13,788 nucleotides of DNA from Caryophanales bacterium UBA6879 (lineage in GTDB: Bacteria > Bacillota_I > Bacilli_A > RFN20 > CAG-288). A program made the translations under genes and the position numbers. Under the pieces are notes generated by a model. That model was not told the DNA's origin. It saw only the letters and a program-made list of their open reading frames with translations, and did not search any database. Shown here in pieces: positions 6,024 to 12,960 of this stretch. Positions within the stretch are counted from its first letter, which is position 1; each line of letters opens with the position of its first letter. The DNA is taken from positions 1 through 13,788 of the forward strand of contig DKCH01000048.1 of the NCBI GenBank assembly GCA_002449135.1. Reading direction: 5' to 3'.

Positions 6024-7856
6024 TTAATATTCCTTCTTTTCTTCTTTGCTCCAGGATTCAATAATATCACCTATTTGAACATCTTTATAGCCATCAATAA
6101 CAATACCACAATCATAGCCTTCTTTAACTTCGTTTACATCATCTTTTTCACGTTTTAAAGAAGTTAAAACACCTTCGAAAATTAATTTATCATCTCGATA
6201 AACTTTGACATTAGAGCCTCTTTTTATACATCCTTCTTTAACTGAGCTACCAGCAATAATACCAACTTTTGAGGCCTTAAATGTCATTTTTACTTCGGCC
6301 TTACCATTTAAAACATCGATATAGACAGGCTTTAATTTGCCTTTCATTGCTTTTTCTAAATCTTCAGTTAAATGATAAATGATATTGTAATATCTTATTT
6401 CAACGTTGCTTTCCTTAGCTTTATCTAAAACAAGTTGATTAGCCTTAACATTAAAAGCAAGAATAACAGCTTTACTAGCAGAAGCTAAAATTACATCTCC
6501 TTCAGTTATATCACCAGTTGAAGAATGAATAATTTTAGTTTCAACACCATCGACTTTAATTTTATTAATTTGGTCACAGACAGCTTCAGTAGTACCATCG
6601 GTATCGCCTTTAACAATTAAATTCATGACAGTTAATTCGCCAGAAGCAATCTTGTCATAAATATTAGCCATATTGACGCCATCATTTTTGTTTTTGTTAG
6701 CGGCTTTTTGTTTTCTAAGTTCAGAAACTTCTCTTGCATCTTTTTCGGTAGGATAACAGAAGAATTGGTCACCAGCATAAGGAACAGCTTCTAAACCAGT
6801 TACAGAAACAGGGGTTGAAGGTCCAGCAGTTGATACAGATTTATTAAATTCATTAGTCATTCTTCTTACTTTACAATAGCAATTACCGACTACTAAGAAA
6901 TCACCAACGTGTAAAGTGCCATTTTGAACTAATAAAGTAGCTTTCGGACCAACTTTTTTGTCCATTGATGATTCAATAACACAGCCTTGAGCAGGTCTAG
7001 TAGGATTAGCTTTTAATTCTTTTAATTCAGCAACTAATAAAATATTTTCTAATAAATCATCAATACCAATTTTCTTTTTAGCAGAAATTTCTTTCATGAT
7101 GGTGTCTCCACCCCATTCTTCAGGGACTAAGCCATATTTAGAAAGTTCGGATTTTACTTTATCTGGGTTAGCACCAGGTTTATCAATTTTATTAATCGCA
7201 ACAATGATAGTAACATTTGCAGCTTTAGCATGGTTAATAGCTTCAACTGTTTGAGGCATAACACCATCATCAGCAGCTACAACTAAGATTACAATATCAG
7301 TTACTTTGGCACCTCTTTGTCTCATTGCTGAGAAAGCTTCATGACCTGGAGTGTCTAAGAAAGTGATTTTTTTACCTTTAATTGTTTTTTGATAAGCACC
7401 AATTTCTTGAGTAATAGCTCCAGCTTCACTTGCAGCAATATTAGAATTTCTAATAGCATCTATTAAAGTAGTTTTACCATGATCAACATGACCCATAATA
7501 GTTACTACTGGAGGTCTTTCTACTAAATCTTCTTTTTTATCAGTAAATTGAAATTTTTCAAAATCTTCTTTTTGGACAACTTCTTTTTTATCAAAATCAA
7601 AACCATTGTCTAAACAAACTTCGCCAATTATATCATCATCAAGAACAGAGTTAATATTAAAAATCTTACCTTTTAAGAATAAGCTTTTTAATATGTCACT
7701 TGCCTTTATTTTTAAAGCCTCTGCTAATTCTTCAACAGTTACTCTTCCATGATAAACATATTTTCCTTGTTCAACATGGCTTTTTTCTGAGGCGGAATTA
7801 GTATGCTTAAAACCAGCTCCATATTTCGATTTGTTTTTAATTTGCTTTTTTGACAT
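6024..7856 (-). CDS. infB: Translation initiation factor IF-2
   Basis: The GTPase that places initiator fMet-tRNA on the 30S subunit and promotes subunit joining. At 610 residues it has a shorter N-terminal region than B. subtilis IF-2 (about 716), as in reduced genomes. One IF2_N module is visible at about 37-88 (VTVEELAEAL...SDILKSLFLKG). The G domain has G1 GHVDHGKTT (122-130), G2 GAITQ (146-150), G3 DTPGHE (168-173), G4 NKID (222-225) and G5 SAK (258-260). Domains II, III and the initiator-tRNA-binding C2 (about 510-600, with the GCIKRGSNVKVYRD region) follow. Start ATG has GGAGGT 8 bases upstream and overlaps the end of ylxQ by 20 bases. Confidence 0.97.
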   Translation of the reverse strand: MSKKQIKNKSKYGAGFKHTNSASEKSHVEQGKYVYHGRVTVEELAEALKIKASDILKSLFLKGKIFNINSVLDDDIIGEVCLDNGFDFDKKEVVQKEDFEKFQFTDKKEDLVERPPVVTIMGHVDHGKTTLIDAIRNSNIAASEAGAITQEIGAYQKTIKGKKITFLDTPGHEAFSAMRQRGAKVTDIVILVVAADDGVMPQTVEAINHAKAANVTIIVAINKIDKPGANPDKVKSELSKYGLVPEEWGGDTIMKEISAKKKIGIDDLLENILLVAELKELKANPTRPAQGCVIESSMDKKVGPKATLLVQNGTLHVGDFLVVGNCYCKVRRMTNEFNKSVSTAGPSTPVSVTGLEAVPYAGDQFFCYPTEKDAREVSELRKQKAANKNKNDGVNMANIYDKIASGELTVMNLIVKGDTDGTTEAVCDQINKIKVDGVETKIIHSSTGDITEGDVILASASKAVILAFNVKANQLVLDKAKESNVEIRYYNIIYHLTEDLEKAMKGKLKPVYIDVLNGKAEVKMTFKASKVGIIAGSSVKEGCIKRGSNVKVYRDDKLIFEGVLTSLKREKDDVNEVKEGYDCGIVIDGYKDVQIGDIIESWSKEEKKEY

Positions 7857-8169
7857 AATTTTCTACCTCCTCTTGTAACTCTTCTATTCTTTTAGCAATA
7901 GTGGAATTTAGAACACCTAGGGCATTAACTGAGTCTTTTTTAACTATTTGTCCTAGTTGTTCTTTTGTTAAAAAATAAATAGTTGAAAGATTATTATCTA
8001 TTGCTAATTGTTCCATCTCTTTTTTAAAAGAATCAGAAGAATCCAATGCAATAATAATTAAACGCATCTTATGCTTTTTAATTTTAAAAATAATATCTTC
8101 ACCATATGTAAGATATTTTCCACGATTAGCAATACCTATTAGACCAATTATTCTTTCTTCTAAGGTCAT
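7837..8169 (-). CDS. ylxQ: YlxQ, L7Ae-family RNA-binding protein
   Basis: A 110-residue protein of the L7Ae/L30e/S12e fold, a family that binds kink-turn RNA. The N-terminal helix plus GLIGIANRGKYLTYGEDII (9-27) and the strand RLIIIALDSSD (36-46) match the family pattern, as does the ELG-like turn (QLGQIV at 71-76). Its precise role is not settled, although its place between ylxR and infB is strongly conserved in Bacillota. ATG overlaps the TGA of ylxR in ATGA, with AGGAGGT ending 7 bases upstream; the 3' end overlaps infB. A Lys/Glu-rich helix closes the protein (93-108). Confidence 0.9.
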   Translation of the reverse strand: MTLEERIIGLIGIANRGKYLTYGEDIIFKIKKHKMRLIIIALDSSDSFKKEMEQLAIDNNLSTIYFLTKEQLGQIVKKDSVNALGVLNSTIAKRIEELQEEVENYVKKAN

Positions 8170-8420
8170 TTGCAGTACCTCCTAATTTTTAAATATATTT
8201 CTTCAGAAAACTTTGTACCTAAAGCTTTCTCCAAGGCTTTTGTTTTAATAGCTTTTTCTAAAGTTAAAATGTTAGGAGTTAAATAAACTCCACGTCCATT
8301 TAATTTACCACTAGGATCTACTTCAACTTCTTTATTTGGAGTTAAAACGATGCGTAAAAGAAGAGATTTATCCATTTTGACTTTATTAACACAATCAAAG
8401 CGTAATACTTCTTTAGGCAT
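8166..8420 (-). CDS. rnpM: YlxR/RnpM, DUF448 RNA-binding protein
   Basis: An 84-residue basic protein of the YlxR family, reported in B. subtilis to modulate RNase P (RnpM). It shows the hydrophobic core SLLLRIV (19-25), the VDPSGK turn (34-39) and the signature GRGVYLT (42-48), then a helical, Lys-rich end. It has two Cys, at 10 and 83; the first stands where the family often has a Cys pair. The ATG has AAGGAGA 7 bases upstream. It ends in TGA within ATGA, overlapping ylxQ by 4 bases. A reading with TGA as Trp would add only Trp-Pro before TAG, so this stop alone does not prove the code. Confidence 0.92.
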   Translation of the reverse strand: MPKEVLRFDCVNKVKMDKSLLLRIVLTPNKEVEVDPSGKLNGRGVYLTPNILTLEKAIKTKALEKALGTKFSEEIYLKIRRYCK

Positions 8421-8444
8421 CGTTAATTCTCCTTCTAATAATTT

Positions 8445-10277
8445 TTAATCTTGGTAATATTTATCAGAATCGTATTCGGAATAATCTTCATCATCATCGT
8501 TATCTTCTTGATTATTCTTTTCCTCTTCATCCATTTCTTTTAATTCGTCTTCAGTATAAATAGGCATGGCCTTATCATAAGTTTTGTTTGTAGTTTCTTT
8601 TTCTTCATCATCTTTTTTCTTCCAATTTTTCTTATAAGAAGGTTTATTGGCTTGAGTGCCTTTTTTCTTCTTTTCTTCTTCAATTTGGGCTTCTAATTCA
8701 GAAATAGAAACTTTAGCTTTATTAGTAATTTCAACATGCTCAACAGGTTCTTCAACTTTAGCTGGTTTAGCTTCAGGAGTTTCAACTTTAGGGGTTTCAA
8801 CTTTAGCAGCTTCAGTTTTTTCTACTTGTTCTTTTTCTTCTGCTTCTTTAGTAGCTAATGATTCTGCTTGAGTATTATCAACAACTTCTTCTTCCTCATC
8901 ATCATGTGGAACGATGTTATCTAAATCAACATCGCCATTATCGTCTTTGATATTTTTAGATTCTTTATCCAAGGTTTCCAAAGCTAATTTTCTTCTTATA
9001 TCATCAATACTCTTGAATGTGATATGTTCACTCATAGCTTTATCTTGTTCTTTAATATCAATAGAATAACCAGTTAATTGAGAAGCTAATCTAACATTTA
9101 TTCCACCTTTACCAATAGCGATTCTTGATTCTTCGTTTTTAACAACAGCAATAGCTTTTGGTGACTTGTTTTCAGGAACAACTTGATCTTCATTAATAGA
9201 GACACCGACAACAGTGGCTGGTTTTAAAGCTTCAGCAATGTAAAGATATGGATTATCGTAATACTGAACAATATCGATTCTTTCTTTGTTAAGTTCGTTA
9301 CTAATAGATTTAATTCTACTTCCATCACTACCAATACAAGCACCAGTAGGATCAACGTTTGGATTATTAGTGGCAACAGAAATTTTTGATCTATTTCCTG
9401 GGTCTCTAGCAATTCCTTTAATTACAATTGAACCATCGGCTAAATCTGGAATTTCTTCTTCAAATAGTTTCTTTAAAAATTCTTTACTAGTTCTAGTAAC
9501 ATTTAAACTAGAAGCGCTAGATTTATCATCTTTAAAACGAGGATTTTTACCGATAGATTCAAGTAAAACTTTAATGTTTTCACCATCAGTAAAAGCTTCT
9601 CCTGGAATAGCATTTCTTTCAGTTAAAACAGTATGAACTCCTCCAATTAATAAAGAAGTGTTCTTACCTTCTTGGCCATTAACAACAGCTATTACAATCT
9701 TGCCTACTCTATCTTTATATTTTTCTAAGAGTAAAGATTTAGTAGTTTCTTTGCACATAGCAAGGAAATAATTAGTAACTTTAGTATAAAATTTATGAGG
9801 CAATTTAGCGAAAGAATATTTTTCTTCTTCTTCTTTTTCTTCTGGTGACATATTATCAGTGACTACACCTAATTCTTTAGTCCAAACATCGCCCTCATGA
9901 TAATCTTTATGCTCAGGATCTAATTCTTTTGCATCTTCTGGTTCAATTTGATATAAATCATCAATAACATCATTAGTAACGTCTTTGTGTAAGAAAATTC
10001 TAATTTGATCATTATCAAACTTGGCATCAACATGAATACCACCAGCAATTGATTGCTCAACTTCTGTTCCATCTTCTTTCTTAACAAGTACTTTGTTAGT
10101 AGAATATCTAGTTTCTTTATAAGCTTTTACTAAAGCATCTAAAAATAATTGCTCAGATTTTTCAGGTGGAATCTGTCTTTCAGCTGCCATACTTTGTAAA
10201 GCTTCTTTAAAATTCTTTAATGATAAAATTTTTCCTTCAAATGGTGTATCTTCATCAATTCTTCTTGGTCTTGCCAT
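8445..10277 (-). CDS. nusA: Transcription termination/antitermination factor NusA, with long acidic tail
   Basis: RNA polymerase-associated factor controlling pausing, termination and antitermination. The N-terminal polymerase-binding domain (about 16-180) contains a charged insertion at about 140-160 (SPEEKEEEEKYSF). S1 lies at about 187-250. KH1 (about 265-350) carries RDPGNRSKI and the loop IGSDG (315-319). KH2 (about 372-412) carries GKGG (389-392) and LASQLTGY. The core ends near 430. Residues 435-610 form a Glu/Asp/Lys-rich, Pro-containing extension with VETPK repeats (493-502), a short motif MPIYTEDELKEM (571-582) and an acidic Asp/Tyr end, against 371 residues in total for B. subtilis NusA. 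The ATG has AAAGGAGA 8 bases upstream and lies 15 bases after rimP. Confidence 0.96.
   Translation of the reverse strand: MARPRRIDEDTPFEGKILSLKNFKEALQSMAAERQIPPEKSEQLFLDALVKAYKETRYSTNKVLVKKEDGTEVEQSIAGGIHVDAKFDNDQIRIFLHKDVTNDVIDDLYQIEPEDAKELDPEHKDYHEGDVWTKELGVVTDNMSPEEKEEEEKYSFAKLPHKFYTKVTNYFLAMCKETTKSLLLEKYKDRVGKIVIAVVNGQEGKNTSLLIGGVHTVLTERNAIPGEAFTDGENIKVLLESIGKNPRFKDDKSSASSLNVTRTSKEFLKKLFEEEIPDLADGSIVIKGIARDPGNRSKISVATNNPNVDPTGACIGSDGSRIKSISNELNKERIDIVQYYDNPYLYIAEALKPATVVGVSINEDQVVPENKSPKAIAVVKNEESRIAIGKGGINVRLASQLTGYSIDIKEQDKAMSEHITFKSIDDIRRKLALETLDKESKNIKDDNGDVDLDNIVPHDDEEEEVVDNTQAESLATKEAEEKEQVEKTEAAKVETPKVETPEAKPAKVEEPVEHVEITNKAKVSISELEAQIEEEKKKKGTQANKPSYKKNWKKKDDEEKETTNKTYDKAMPIYTEDELKEMDEEEKNNQEDNDDDEDYSEYDSDKYYQD
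8751..8805 (-). repeat. Short direct repeats in the nusA tail
   Basis: The decamer TTCAACTTTA (plus strand) recurs at 8751-8760, 8781-8790 and 8796-8805, spaced 30 and 15 bases apart. It encodes the Lys-Val-Glu repeats (VETP, VETP, VEEP) of the NusA extension, so the linker may change length by repeat slippage in multiples of 15 bases. Confidence 0.65.
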
Positions 10278-10291
10278 AATATTATTCTCCT

Positions 10292-10738
10292 TTAAAATTT
10301 TATTTTTAATTGTATTTTTTTAATGTCATCTAACTTAATATCTTCTTTTTTAGGTCTCCCTTTAATAAAGTGTTTTAAGATTAAGTTATTTTCATTTAAT
10401 TCTATTAGGGTTCCAGTTACTTTTTTGTTATTAAAAGTAATTTCCATATAGTCATTTAAATGATTTGGTAGTTCTTCTTTAACGATGAATCTTTCAGCGC
10501 CTGGAGAAGAACAATCTAATTGATAAGTGAAATTAAGTTCATCACACTTATCTAAAAAGAGGTTAAATTCCTCAGTAAATAAAGTAATATCTTTTAGACT
10601 AATTCCACCTTTTTTATCAAGAATTACTTCTAAAATTTTATCTTTACCCTGAGTTTTAAAACAGATAGAAATAAGCTGCAAATTAAATTTTTCAGCGCAT
10701 AATTTAGCTTGATTTTTAATGTTTTCTGAAATATCCAA
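10292..10738 (-). CDS. rimP: Ribosome maturation factor RimP
   Basis: A 148-residue protein needed for 30S assembly, the usual neighbour of nusA. The motif SSPGAERF (77-84) after YQLDC is the family hallmark, and the C-terminal Sm-like beta barrel is seen at about 90-148 (VTGTLIEL...IKLDDIKKI). The start is TTG rather than ATG: AGGAGGT lies 6 bases upstream of TTG at 10738 and no ATG is available in frame nearby. The T-run of the preceding hairpin touches the Shine-Dalgarno, which ties its expression to that structure. First gene of the nusA cluster proper. Confidence 0.93.
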   Translation of the reverse strand: MDISENIKNQAKLCAEKFNLQLISICFKTQGKDKILEVILDKKGGISLKDITLFTEEFNLFLDKCDELNFTYQLDCSSPGAERFIVKEELPNHLNDYMEITFNNKKVTGTLIELNENNLILKHFIKGRPKKEDIKLDDIKKIQLKIKF

Positions 10739-10751
10739 ATGTTAACCTCCT

Positions 10752-10785
10752 AAAAAATAAAGAGTGGAAATTACTTCCCACCCTT
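10752..10785 (-). terminator. Terminator-like hairpin abutting the rimP ribosome binding site
   Basis: On the minus strand an 11-bp stem (10775-10785 with 10760-10770, two G-U pairs, loop GTAA) around GTGGGAA/TTTCCAC is followed by TTTATTTTTT and at once by AGGAGG. There is no room for a promoter between it and rimP, so any transcript of rimP-nusA must read through it. It may be an attenuator, or a leaky terminator of the coaX unit. Confidence 0.7.
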
Positions 10786-10794
10786 AATAATCTT

Positions 10795-10823
10795 ACGATA
10801 TTAAGAAAAGATGAACTTTTCAA
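10795..10823 (-). promoter_or_regulatory. Candidate promoter of the rimP-nusA operon
   Basis: Minus strand TTGAAA (10818-10823), a 17-base spacer and TATCGT (10795-10800). The -35 box matches five of six consensus bases, the -10 box four. Transcription would begin near 10788, just upstream of the hairpin at 10760-10785. Confidence 0.35.
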
Positions 10824-10827
10824 GTTC
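10813..10827 (-). terminator. Weak hairpin after the ECF S-component gene
   Basis: GAACTT, loop GAA, AAGTTC on the minus strand, followed by ATCTTTTCTT. It lies 14 bases after the stop of the ECF gene. The 6-bp stem and broken T-run make it at most a weak terminator, and it overlaps the candidate rimP -35 box. Confidence 0.35.
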
Positions 10828-10841
10828 GTAAATATTCTAAA

Positions 10842-11519
10842 CTATTTTGATTCTTTAGTCAAATTTTTGCACTTGCTTTTGAAAGTAAAACTGATTTTTA
10901 AATTATTTTTTTCTAATATCTTATCAAGAGCGATTATAGCAGGTGTATCGATAACTAAATTTATTGCAAGTTCTAAAATAAAGTTTAGCCCGGCTGAAAT
11001 TAATAAAAATGTTAAGATTGCGCCTAATGTAACTGTTTGAGCTCCTGTAGCATTTAAAATTGCATCTTTTAAACTTGGATAGAAAAAGCCTATATAACAG
11101 CTTAAAAATACAAAAGTATTTAAAACGACAACTAAAATTGAAGAAACAATTCCAGTAACAACTTTATTACCTTTTTCCCACTTTTTTATGAATTTACTAA
11201 TTAAACCTACTAAAAAGCCATCTAATATTCTAGGAAAATAGCAAGTAAAAACTAACCCAAAAGGATTAGTAGCAAATAAAACTGGCCCAGAAGGATCCAT
11301 TCCAGTAACACCTTGAATTAAAGAAAAAGTACCCCAGATAAATCCAACATAAGCCCCTATTGATGGGCCAAATAATGTGGCAGTAATGGCCACAAAAACT
11401 CCAGTTAATGTGATATTTAAACCAGTAGCAATAGGAAAAGAGAAAAAGCTAAAAGCTATTCCTAAAGCAGTAAGTAAAGATAATAAGACAACAGATAAAA
11501 TATTTTGATTTCTTTTCAT
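10842..11519 (-). CDS. panT: ECF transporter S component, probably for pantothenate
   Basis: A 225-residue integral membrane substrate-binding subunit that would work with a shared EcfA-EcfA'-EcfT energy module encoded elsewhere. Hydrophobic segments lie at about 8-28, 38-68 (two helices), 86-110, 119-146 and 163-192. The first helix carries an A-x-x-x-A pattern (A18 to A22), the kind used by S components to contact EcfT. The polar stretch GPSIGAYVGFIWG (51-63) fits the PF12822-type family. Two bases separate its ATG from the coaX stop; this pairing with the first enzyme of CoA synthesis is the reason to suggest pantothenate (PanT). The substrate is inference from context; the ECF S assignment itself is firmer. 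Confidence 0.82.
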   Translation of the reverse strand: MKRNQNILSVVLLSLLTALGIAFSFFSFPIATGLNITLTGVFVAITATLFGPSIGAYVGFIWGTFSLIQGVTGMDPSGPVLFATNPFGLVFTCYFPRILDGFLVGLISKFIKKWEKGNKVVTGIVSSILVVVLNTFVFLSCYIGFFYPSLKDAILNATGAQTVTLGAILTFLLISAGLNFILELAINLVIDTPAIIALDKILEKNNLKISFTFKSKCKNLTKESK

Positions 11520-11521
11520 AA

Positions 11522-12304
11522 TTAATTGTTCCTTTCAGTATTTTTTAAATAAATGTTATATAGGCCAGTAAATATAAGGTCTGGTAAATAATTATAATCT
11601 TTAAGTAATGGTGATAAAAAATGAGCATCTCCACCAGTAATAATTTTTATTAAATCTGTTGGCTGTTCTTCTTTAATGATTTCTTTTTCAAATCCTTTTA
11701 TTGCAAAATAAGAACCATATAAAAGACCACTAGAAATACTTTGAGGAGTGTTTTTACCTAAGATTTGCTTATTTATTATTAAATTTGTATCGTAAAGTTG
11801 AGCAGTTTTCTTTATTAGCGCCTCTTTTTGTAACTGCAAACCAGGTTGAATAATTACCCCTTTAAATTGCTTTGTTTTAGTAACATATAAAACTTTTATG
11901 CATGTTCCAAGGTCCACAATAACAAGATCTTTATTTGGATATAAATTGATTCCACCTACTGCATCACAAATAAGATCAGAACCTAATTCATTAGGGTTAT
12001 CTATTTGTAGTAAAAGAGAAGTTTTAATTCCTTTAGAAACAACTAAAGTATCTTTATTTATTAATGATTTAACCGCTTGCGTTATAACATTATTTAACGA
12101 AGGGACTACTGAAGAAAGTATTACACCATCGAAATTTGATTTTTCTAGTTTGTAGTAAGTAAGAAACTGATCAAGAATGGTTGCATATTCTTCACTTGAT
12201 TTTAGTAAATCAGCGTGGGTTTTAAATTTACATATTAATTCCCCACTTTTTGAGTATACCCCAACATCTAGGTTGGTGTTACCTAAGTCTAAAAGTAAAT
12301 ACAT
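11522..12304 (-). CDS. coaX: Type III pantothenate kinase
   Basis: Phosphorylates pantothenate to 4'-phosphopantothenate, the first step of CoA synthesis (EC 2.7.1.33), in the cytoplasm. This ASKHA-fold protein has 260 residues, the usual length. Visible are DLGNTN (6-11), the GADR-equivalent GSDL (108-111, with D110 kept and Arg replaced by Leu), DLGT (131-134, with D131), PGL (154-156), SISSG (189-193) and TGGD (223-226). D6, D110 and D131 match the conserved acids; the Arg-to-Leu change and CIK after DLGT are atypical. The ATG has AAAGGA 7 bases upstream. A promoter lies 46 bases further up, so coaX heads a transcript that includes the ECF gene and perhaps the nusA cluster. Confidence 0.9.
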   Translation of the reverse strand: MYLLLDLGNTNLDVGVYSKSGELICKFKTHADLLKSSEEYATILDQFLTYYKLEKSNFDGVILSSVVPSLNNVITQAVKSLINKDTLVVSKGIKTSLLLQIDNPNELGSDLICDAVGGINLYPNKDLVIVDLGTCIKVLYVTKTKQFKGVIIQPGLQLQKEALIKKTAQLYDTNLIINKQILGKNTPQSISSGLLYGSYFAIKGFEKEIIKEEQPTDLIKIITGGDAHFLSPLLKDYNYLPDLIFTGLYNIYLKNTERNN

Positions 12305-12349
12305 ATAAAATTCCTTTCGCTACAGTCTATAAAAGTACCGTGCTGTATT

Positions 12350-12378
12350 GTTATATACTTATATAAATTATTTTTCAA
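12350..12378 (-). promoter_or_regulatory. Promoter of coaX and downstream genes
   Basis: Minus strand TTGAAA (12373-12378), a 17-base spacer and TATAAC (12350-12355), each one base from consensus. It directly follows the acpP terminator. Transcription should begin near 12343, leaving a leader of about 40 bases that contains a short inverted repeat (TACAG at 12321-12325, CTGTA at 12343-12347). Confidence 0.6.
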
Positions 12379-12379
12379 T

Positions 12380-12405
12380 AAAAAAAACTAGCTTAAGCTA
12401 GTTTT
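12380..12405 (-). terminator. Intrinsic terminator of acpP
   Basis: A perfect palindrome, AAAACTAGC-TTAA-GCTAGTTTT at 12384-12405, is followed on the minus strand by further T residues to 12380. It starts 9 bases after the acpP stop codon. The coaX -35 box begins just beyond the T-run. Confidence 0.88.
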
Positions 12406-12414
12406 AGTGTCTAT

Positions 12415-12648
12415 TTATTTTGTTTTTTGTTGAATAAATTTAACTAAATCACCAACAGTTTTAATTTGAAGCATTTCATCTTCATTGAATTCAATATGGA
12501 ATTCATCTTCAATATTGATGACAATTTCAGCTTTATCAAGTGAATCGAAACCTAAATCTGTAAGGTTAGTAGTTTCATCGATTTTTTGATTTTTAATTTT
12601 TTTATCAACAATTTCTTCTAATTTAGCTAATATTTCTTTATTTTCCAT
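12415..12648 (-). CDS. acpP: Acyl carrier protein
   Basis: A 77-residue acidic four-helix carrier of fatty-acyl intermediates. The phosphopantetheine attachment site is S36 in GFDSLD (33-38), followed by the recognition helix KAEIVINIEDEF (39-50), which is typical of ACP. The stated start, MENKE, gives the standard ACP length and has AAGGAAG upstream at normal spacing; ATG at 12654 would add Met-Ile but lies very close to that site. It is a single-gene unit with its own terminator. The 4'-phosphopantetheine arm comes from CoA, whose synthesis starts with the neighbouring coaX product. Confidence 0.95.
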   Translation of the reverse strand: MENKEILAKLEEIVDKKIKNQKIDETTNLTDLGFDSLDKAEIVINIEDEFHIEFNEDEMLQIKTVGDLVKFIQQKTK

Positions 12649-12678
12649 AATCATTTACTTCCTTTCAATGTCCATTTT

Positions 12679-12687
12679 ATTTTAGCA
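12679..12687 (-). promoter_or_regulatory. Candidate extended -10 promoter of acpP
   Basis: TGCTAAAAT on the minus strand, a TG plus near-consensus -10 box, lies in the only gap between the rpsU terminator and acpP. No strong -35 box is present. The leader would be about 25 bases. Confidence 0.4.
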
Positions 12688-12695
12688 ATAAAGTA

Positions 12696-12727
12696 AATAA
12701 AATAAAAGGGACTAGCAACCTAGCCCC
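12696..12727 (-). terminator. Intrinsic terminator of rpsU
   Basis: Minus strand GGGGCTAG, loop GTTG, CTAGTCCC (one G-U pair), followed by TTTTATTTTATT. It begins 18 bases after the rpsU stop and separates it from acpP. Confidence 0.88.
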
Positions 12728-12744
12728 ATATTAACAAGTTTTAA

Positions 12745-12921
12745 TTAACGATGAGCGTTACGTCTAGCTTGTTCAGATTTCATTTTACGTTTTAAAGATT
12801 TTTTATAAAACGCTTCGTGTTTCTTTGAATCAGCTAAGATACCTGATTTGTTAACTTGACGTTTAAAACGTCTAACTGCATCATCGAATGATTCGTTGTC
12901 GTGAACGACAGTTTTCGGCAT
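12745..12921 (-). CDS. rpsU: 30S ribosomal protein bS21
   Basis: A 58-residue, very basic ribosomal protein of the small subunit platform that helps mRNA engage the 16S 3' end. It begins MPKTVVHDNE, has the family core FDDAVRRFKRQV (12-23), then a Lys/Arg-rich C-terminal helix ending RRNAHR. The length is typical of Bacillota bS21. The ATG at 12921 is preceded by AAGGTGGTGAG. The codons used (CGT for Arg, AAC, GTT) are more optimal than in neighbouring genes, as expected for a highly expressed gene. It is monocistronic; the common partners dnaG/rpoD or yqeY do not adjoin it here. Confidence 0.96.
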   Translation of the reverse strand: MPKTVVHDNESFDDAVRRFKRQVNKSGILADSKKHEAFYKKSLKRKMKSEQARRNAHR

Positions 12922-12946
12922 TAAATACTCACCACCTTTTATTCCG

Positions 12947-12960
12947 GCTAGTAAACTAGC
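12947..12960 (-). other. Hairpin in the rpsU 5' leader
   Basis: GCTAG, loop TTTA, CTAGC on the minus strand, near the predicted transcript start and about 15 bases before the ribosome binding site. No T-run follows, so it is not a terminator; it could stabilise the mRNA 5' end or take part in autoregulation. Confidence 0.45.

Noticed and set aside
6023..6070. Longer RbfA starting at 6070 inside infB
   Set aside because: The added residues are a shadow of the infB end; ATG at 6022 has the Shine-Dalgarno and begins the conserved domain.
8656..8871. Plus-strand open frame of 71 codons within nusA
   Set aside because: It is Ser/Ala-rich antisense of the Glu/Lys-rich NusA tail, with no ribosome binding site or family features.
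9224..9636. Two open frames (9224-9412 minus, 9286-9636 plus) within nusA
   Set aside because: Both lie over the conserved KH and S1 domains of NusA in other frames and are shadows of that gene.
11898..12155. Plus-strand open frame of 85 codons within coaX
   Set aside because: Antisense to conserved CoaX motifs, without a start signal of its own.
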